Origin: a virus
Virus record (IMG/VR): IMGVR_UViG_3300032245_001170
Location: 1 to 64,000 of that record
Reading direction: 5' to 3' (one strand)
Length of the DNA: 64,000 nucleotides
Part shown: one piece after another, positions 60,030 to 64,000 of the stretch
Numbering within the stretch: position 1 is the stretch's first letter
How the letters are laid out: each line of letters starts with the position of its first letter
The notes under the pieces: model-generated
Told to the model about the DNA's origin: nothing
What the model saw: the letters and a program-made list of their open reading frames with translations, nothing else
The model's database searches: none
Program-made: the position numbers and the translations under genes

Positions 60030-60049
60030 CGGAGCAATAGGAGGCGGAT

Positions 60050-60283
60050 ATGTCGTTGCAAGATTTGTATGCTGAAGTGAAGTCATCAGGTAACTTAAAG
60101 CTTTGCATTGTAGGGCAATGGGCAGAGTCGCTACCAGAAGAAGATAAAAAAATACTTGAAGTAGCCATTGAAGATGACGATCTAAGCACAAAAGATTTAT
60201 TTTTACTACTCCGCCGTGCCGGTGGAACATTTGGCAAAACTGCCGTTCGTGACCACCGACGAGGAGATTGTGTATGTCTTTAG
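60050..60283 (+). CDS. Small helix-turn-helix-like regulator
   Basis: 77 residues, strong ribosome site aggaggcg. LYAEVKSSGNLKLCIVGQWA, ESLPEEDKKILEVAIEDDDL, STKDLFLLLRRAGGTFGKTA, then VRDHRRGDC. The end has the layout of a winged-helix with the recognition-helix-like GGTFGKTAVRDHRRG. This type of small protein is common in actinobacterial phages. It overlaps the phosphoesterase start. Confidence 0.6.
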   Translation: MSLQDLYAEVKSSGNLKLCIVGQWAESLPEEDKKILEVAIEDDDLSTKDLFLLLRRAGGTFGKTAVRDHRRGDCVCL

Positions 60284-61452
60284 CAGATGATTACAACGAA
60301 ATTATAAAAGCTGGACAAGAAGGTTCAGATAAAGTAAGTAAAAGTATTCCGGAAGCATGGCGACCACGTTCTGAAATAGGAACAGATGGCGGCTTTATTG
60401 TTTCTACACCACGTCCAGATGGTAATACTCCTGGAGCAGAAGAAATTCTTATTGAAGCAAAGCTAGATCCAGCAGAGTGGGTTATTGTTTCTCACCGACG
60501 CTCACGTTGGCAAACATTTAACGGTGATTGGTTAGAGTCTTTTAGAGTTAACGTTGTACCTTCAGGTAAGACCAATGCACCAGATTATGACTTAGAGCAA
60601 TTATTATCTGTAATTGTTAATTGGACTCCAGGAGAAGTTTTTAGTTCTAAAGGTGATTTAACTGCTGTTTATAGTATTGGCGATACGCAATATGGTAAGG
60701 ATGATACTCCTGCAATTATAGATAGAGTTCTTACATCTCTTGATGAGGCTGTTGCACACCACAAGTATCTTGCTAGCAAGTATTCAATCGGACAGATTGC
60801 ACTACCTCAATTGGGTGACTGTATTGAGGGAATGACAAGTCAAAAGGGTAAAGTAATGGGACGCCATGACATTGGTGTTTCAGAGCAAGTCCGTGTAGGA
60901 CGCCGTATGTTACTTGCACAGATTAAGGCTTTAGCCCCATTAGCTGAAAAGATTATTGTTCCTGTGGTTCCAGGTAACCATGATGAGGTACAGCGTTTCT
61001 TAGTTGGTCGTCCAGAAGATTCTTGGCAGATCGATGTTGTAGCTCAGGTAGAGGACATTTGCAAGGAAAGCGAGTTCCTTAGGGATCGTGTTGAATTTAG
61101 ATACCCAGCAGCAGATGACAGCACGCTAACTGTAAACCTAAGCGGGGTTATGTATGGCATGGCACACGGGCATCAAGCACGTGACATGGTTAAGTGGTGG
61201 CAAGGTCAAGTTATGGGACGTTGTTCTGTAGCGGACGCAGACATTCTTAACGTAGGCCATTACCATCATTATCGTTCACAGAATGTTGGACCACGTTTGT
61301 TTATTCAAAACCCAGCAATGGATAATGGGTCAGCTTGGTTTAGAGATAAGTCTGGGCTTGAAAGCGCACCAGGAATTATTTCTTTAGTTGTTGGTGAGGG
61401 TATAGATCCTCGAAGAGAACTTATTGTACTCGGCGGTAAAAACGACCGATAA
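60274..61452 (+). CDS. Calcineurin-like metallophosphoesterase
   Basis: 392 residues from the ATG at 60274 (gaggagatt upstream); a TTG two codons earlier is unlikely. Motifs VYSIGDTQYGKDD, LPQLGDCIEGM, VVPGNHDEVQRF, YGMAHGHQARDM and NVGHYHHYRSQ give the complete two-metal site (D-x-D/Q, GD, GNHD, H, GHxHH). The N-terminal 100 residues are an extra domain (WVIVSHRRSRWQTFNGDWLE). Likely a nuclease or phosphodiesterase acting on DNA ends or host nucleotides. Last plus-strand gene before the terminator. Confidence 0.85.
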   Translation: MSLADDYNEIIKAGQEGSDKVSKSIPEAWRPRSEIGTDGGFIVSTPRPDGNTPGAEEILIEAKLDPAEWVIVSHRRSRWQTFNGDWLESFRVNVVPSGKTNAPDYDLEQLLSVIVNWTPGEVFSSKGDLTAVYSIGDTQYGKDDTPAIIDRVLTSLDEAVAHHKYLASKYSIGQIALPQLGDCIEGMTSQKGKVMGRHDIGVSEQVRVGRRMLLAQIKALAPLAEKIIVPVVPGNHDEVQRFLVGRPEDSWQIDVVAQVEDICKESEFLRDRVEFRYPAADDSTLTVNLSGVMYGMAHGHQARDMVKWWQGQVMGRCSVADADILNVGHYHHYRSQNVGPRLFIQNPAMDNGSAWFRDKSGLESAPGIISLVVGEGIDPRRELIVLGGKNDR

Positions 61453-61490
61453 TAAAAAACCCCCGGTTATTAGCCGGGGGTTCTTTATTT
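61453..61490. terminator. Bidirectional intrinsic terminator
   Basis: cccccgg (61460-61466) and ccgggggg-type arm ccggggg (61474-61480) form a perfect stem with ttattag loop. An A-run lies on the left (aataaaaaa) and a T-rich run on the right (ttctttattt), so it ends transcription from both the phosphoesterase (+) and the endolysin (-). Confidence 0.9.
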
Positions 61491-61492
61491 AA

Positions 61493-62041
61493 TTACTTAC
61501 CGCAGCAAGAACATTTCGTAGCTGCAGGGGTTGCAGGAGCTGCGCCAAACTTAGGGCGACCAAATCCTACAATAGAGATCATAACTTTCTTAGGGTTTTT
61601 CTTATAAGCACGAAGCTTCTTAGATACCTGTCCACCATTGCGTTGTGAGCCTTTATCATCTGGGCTTGTGTTTCCTTCGATACACCATACAGTTCCATCG
61701 CCATTATCTTTTACAACAATGCCTACGTGACTGATTCTATCGACACCGTCTGAGGGAAAATCAAAATAGGCGATATCACCTGGTTCTGGATCTGCAACAT
61801 CTCCATCAATCCATGATCCAGCTTTCTTAAACGCTGCTGCTCCACCTGGGGTGTAAACGGTATTAGGTACCTTTACTCCAGCTTCGTTAGCGCACCAGTT
61901 TACGAAAGATCCACACCATGGCTGGAAATTAGCCTTGGTATAGGCACCGTACTTTGTTTCATTATCCTTTGGACCTTCAATGGTTCCAAGTTCCGCTGTC
62001 GCTACTTCAATGAGTTTAGCTGCTGTTCCTTTGTCCGCCAT
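61493..62041 (-). CDS. Endolysin with CHAP domain
   Basis: 182 residues. CHAP cysteine peptidase/amidase: FQPWCGSFVNWCANEAGV with Cys43, EPGDIAYFDFPSDGVDRISH (His105) VGIVV, and WCIEGNTSP (Glu122/Asn124). No separate wall-binding domain apart from a short C-terminal tail with two Cys pairs (KCSCCGK). It cleaves host peptidoglycan at lysis. It shares its start with the stop of the preceding membrane protein gene on the same strand (TAATG). Confidence 0.88.
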   Translation of the reverse strand: MADKGTAAKLIEVATAELGTIEGPKDNETKYGAYTKANFQPWCGSFVNWCANEAGVKVPNTVYTPGGAAAFKKAGSWIDGDVADPEPGDIAYFDFPSDGVDRISHVGIVVKDNGDGTVWCIEGNTSPDDKGSQRNGGQVSKKLRAYKKNPKKVMISIVGFGRPKFGAAPATPAATKCSCCGK

Positions 62042-62424
62042 TACTTATTCCAATCTTCGTCTACAGGTTGTTCTGCGGGTACTTCTCCATCAGGCTTAGC
62101 TGCAGCTGCATAAGAAACAGCGCCTGCTGAGCTGATTACGATATCTGTACCGTTTTGCTTAGCCTCAACCTTTAGATCAGACTCAGTCTTAGCCTTAGTA
62201 TCAACTGCAGAGAAAGCTGAGTTAATTTCTTCTAAGTCAAGTTTGCCATCATTCATAAAGCCACGTGCTAGCTTCTCTACGACTGCGGCAACCGCTGTAA
62301 GACCAGCAACTGTTACTGCTGTAAGGGTGTCAACACCTGCAATGGCACCAGCACCGATTACTGACAAACCGCTAGCTGCAAATACAGCTACGATTCTCAA
62401 TAAGATATTTCCGATTGATTTCAT
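62041..62424 (-). CDS. Holin candidate / membrane protein
   Basis: 127 residues. Residues about 5-50 are hydrophobic (NILLRIVAVFAASGLSVIGA, TAVTVAGLTAVAAVVEKLAR), enough for two membrane segments. A short half EF-hand-like motif (GFMNDGKLDLEEINSAF) and a Glu/Ala-rich soluble tail follow. Its place directly upstream of the endolysin makes it a holin candidate. Coupled by TAATG on both sides. Confidence 0.65.
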   Translation of the reverse strand: MKSIGNILLRIVAVFAASGLSVIGAGAIAGVDTLTAVTVAGLTAVAAVVEKLARGFMNDGKLDLEEINSAFSAVDTKAKTESDLKVEAKQNGTDIVISSAGAVSYAAAAKPDGEVPAEQPVDEDWNK

Positions 62425-62594
62425 TATTCCTCATCCTTTGGGTTACGAAGGGGATAGGTAACGGCCCAAGCAAACAAAGTTCCAATAATTGCGTAACCAA
62501 CAACAGTCTTTGCAGATCCGTCAAGAACAACCCAGGCAATAAACATGCCTAACAATGTCCATAGTTGATCAATCATGTCTTTAATAATCTTCAA
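62424..62594 (-). CDS. Small two-segment membrane protein (holin/antiholin candidate)
   Basis: 56 residues from a TTG at 62594, chosen because aggag lies nine bases upstream and it overlaps the previous stop as TTGA. An ATG at 62576 gives 50 residues. Hydrophobic segments [15 protein letters not shown] and [20 protein letters not shown] are separated by a short polar loop; the tail is charged (LRNPKDEE). Together with the next gene it could form a holin/antiholin pair. Confidence 0.6.
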   Translation of the reverse strand: MKIIKDMIDQLWTLLGMFIAWVVLDGSAKTVVGYAIIGTLFAWAVTYPLRNPKDEE

Positions 62595-64000
62595 GGTTTA
62601 CGTCTCCTAACGCCTTTAGAATCTCCGGAAGCTCCACCGCCACCGGATCCACCACCGCTACCACCACCGGATGATGGTGCTGCGGGTCCACCTGCTGCAG
62701 ATGCAGCAATACCTACCGCATTAAGCGCAGCATTACCTGCGATAATTGCGGCAACTACCATTTGTTGTGCTTCTTCACGTTCTTGTGGGGACATATCAGC
62801 ACCTATACTTCCAAGTGCTTGTAGGGCTTCGCCCGGATCGCTAAATATTGCGCCAATTAATTCTGCAGGGTTCTCAAGTAGTACGAGGGCTGCAGCAACG
62901 TCTGCCGTAATGATAACTTTATTTCCGTTTTCATCCTGCCTAACCTCGACAGGAGTCTTTGGGGGAAGGTCCTTATACTCAAGTCCCGCTTCAGCAATTG
63001 CTTCAGCAGTTACTGCTTCGCCAGGTTTTAGGTCTTCTATAAGTGTGTTAACCTTTTCCTCTATTGATGGAGGTTCAGGTGATTCTGGTAACGGATTTTG
63101 TGGCTCTGGCTCTGGTGACACTGGTGCTGGTTCTTGTTCCAAAGGTGGTTCGACTTCCGCAGGAGGCTCCTCGGGTTCTACGGGTGGCGCTTCGGGTTCT
63201 ACCGGTGGTAGTGGCTCTTCTGTGGGTGGTAATGGCTCTTCTGTGGGAGGTTCAGTAGGCAATGGCTCAGGATCAGGAATTGCTACAGGTGGCTCCTCAG
63301 GTTCTGGAGCAGGTTCTGGAGCAGGCTCGGGTTGCGGTTCAGGTTCTGGAACAGGTTCAGGAACGGGTTCTGGTTCAGGCGCAGGCTCAGGCGCAGGTTC
63401 TGGGGTTGGCTCTGGCAAAGGCTCAGGCTGTGGTGCAGGCTCTGGTTGAGGTTCAGGAGTCGGCGCAGGTTCAGGAGCAGGTGTCGGATTGGCCGGGACC
63501 GGGTCCACTGGTGGAGTTGTAACAGCCGCTGCTGCAGCCTCTGCCGCAATACGTGCTGCCTCCGCTGCTGCGGCTAATCTTGCTGCCTCTGCAGCTGCTG
63601 CAGCTTGTCGTTCATATTCTGCTTGTACGGCCGCTGCTTCTGCCGCAACTCTAGCCGCTTCAATTGCTGCTAATCGTGCAGCTTCAACTCTTGCTGCCTC
63701 AGCTTCTGCTGCTACACGTGCCGCTTCTGCTGCCGCTGCTTGTTCTGCAGCAATTCTTGCAGCCTCTGCGGCTGCCGCTTGTTCTGCTGCAATACGTGCA
63801 GCCTCTGCTGCTGCAGCTTGTTCAGCAGCAATTCTTGCTGCTTCTGCAGCTGCTGCTGCAGCCGCTGCTGCTGCTTGTTGTGCTTCTAATTCTGCTTGAG
63901 TTAATGCGTTTGCTGCAAGCTCTACTGGAGCGTCAATCTTTGTAACGTTTGCTTGTTCAAGGGTAGATACTGTTCCGTTTTGTAAGCGAGCACCATTACG
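62591..64000 (-). CDS. Ala/Glu coiled-coil and Pro/Glu repeat protein (5' end outside window)
   Basis: The frame stays open from the window edge (64000) to the stop at 62591, 469 codons, with no ATG or TTG start until a GTG at 63508 that lies mid-gene; the true start is beyond the edge. Order: a short folded start ([20 protein letters not shown]), about 130 residues of Ala-rich coiled coil with [11 protein letters not shown] repeats, a long Pro-Glu repeat (PEPxPEP, about 140 residues), a folded segment ([38 protein letters not shown]) and a Gly/Ser then basic tail (GVRRRKP). It may be an elongated, periplasm- or virion-spanning protein. It lies upstream of the lysis genes on the same strand. 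Confidence 0.7.
   Translation of the reverse strand, partial: RNGARLQNGTVSTLEQANVTKIDAPVELAANALTQAELEAQQAAAAAAAAAAEAARIAAEQAAAAEAARIAAEQAAAAEAARIAAEQAAAAEAARVAAEAEAARVEAARLAAIEAARVAAEAAAVQAEYERQAAAAAEAARLAAAAEAARIAAEAAAAAVTTPPVDPVPANPTPAPEPAPTPEPQPEPAPQPEPLPEPTPEPAPEPAPEPEPVPEPVPEPEPQPEPAPEPAPEPEEPPVAIPDPEPLPTEPPTEEPLPPTEEPLPPVEPEAPPVEPEEPPAEVEPPLEQEPAPVSPEPEPQNPLPESPEPPSIEEKVNTLIEDLKPGEAVTAEAIAEAGLEYKDLPPKTPVEVRQDENGNKVIITADVAAALVLLENPAELIGAIFSDPGEALQALGSIGADMSPQEREEAQQMVVAAIIAGNAALNAVGIAASAAGGPAAPSSGGGSGGGSGGGGASGDSKGVRRRKP

Noticed and set aside
62565-63522. Long plus-strand frames opposite the Pro/Glu repeat gene
   Set aside because: They are Gly/Ser and Val/Leu/Gln translations of the reverse of a PEP repeat. 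Codon periodicity and the continuous minus frame to the window edge show that the minus-strand gene is real.
63489-63945. Plus-strand Ala-rich frame at the right end
   Set aside because: It mirrors the [11 protein letters not shown] coiled coil of the minus-strand gene, which is open through the same region; it has no ribosome site and lies on the opposite strand to the lysis genes.
1-64000. tRNA genes, integrase and attachment sites
   Set aside because: All gaps between genes are shorter than about 130 bases and none shows a tRNA cloverleaf or an integrase-type gene beside it.

Overview
This window is a contiguous, densely packed stretch of a tailed double-stranded DNA phage with a contractile tail (myovirus morphology). 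Tail sheath, tail tube, a tape measure with lytic domains, a gpD-like hub, an OB-fold spike protein, gp25-like and J-like baseplate proteins and a P2 gpI-like tail protein are all present. Two WhiB-like proteins, a protein family found only in Actinobacteria and their phages, point to an actinobacterial host. The AT-leaning sequence, Lys/Asn-rich proteins and collagen/glycine-rich fibre proteins suggest a low-GC aquatic actinobacterium, but the exact host is inference. No integrase, repressor/att region, tRNA, IS element or CRISPR array was seen, so a lytic lifestyle is likely. Terminase, portal and protease genes must lie outside the window.

Layout. (1) 1-5.2 kb: the last codons of an upstream gene, an N4-gp56-like major capsid protein, a small head protein, a neck/adaptor-like protein and two GPT-type collagen-like fibre proteins. 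(2) 5.2-25 kb: an unusually large fibre/adhesin region. It holds a glycine-rich protein with an Ig-like domain, a 1862-residue repeat protein, two more collagen-like proteins (one ending in a cupredoxin-like domain with all four type-1 copper ligands), a GT2 glycosyltransferase, a Cys-rich protein ending in a Hint-like domain, two double-stranded beta-helix-like proteins that lack the usual iron ligands, and a run of tiny Lys-rich proteins closed by a strong terminator. (3) 25-42.4 kb: neck, sheath, tube, tail-assembly protein with a probable +1 frameshift, tape measure, hub, spike, baseplate and receptor-binding genes. (4) 42.6-61.5 kb: replication, recombination and regulation. This includes a DNA-binding protein and DnaC-like loader, DnaB helicase, DnaG-type primase, SNF2 helicase, Hsp20, MerR-like protein, probable ssDNA-binding protein, family A DNA polymerase, RecA, three PD-(D/E)XK nucleases, dNMP kinase, SpoVS-like protein and metallophosphoesterase. 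(5) 61.5-64 kb, opposite strand and separated by a bidirectional terminator: CHAP endolysin, two small membrane proteins (holin candidates), and a protein with Ala/Glu coiled-coil and Pro/Glu repeats that runs off the window edge.

Most genes overlap by ATGA or TAATG, so translation is tightly coupled. There is no gene-free stretch over about 130 bases.

The most interesting signals are these. First, a probable programmed +1 frameshift on TTT-CGT just before the tape measure gene. Second, two similarly built hairpins that bury the Shine-Dalgarno sequence and end flush with the AUG of the replication operon and of DNA polymerase; the first overlaps a good promoter so that only read-through transcripts should carry the full hairpin. 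Third, a collagen-fibre module combining GPT repeats, a glycosyltransferase, a cupredoxin-like tip and a Hint-like domain. All functional calls are from reading the sequence; no database search was possible.
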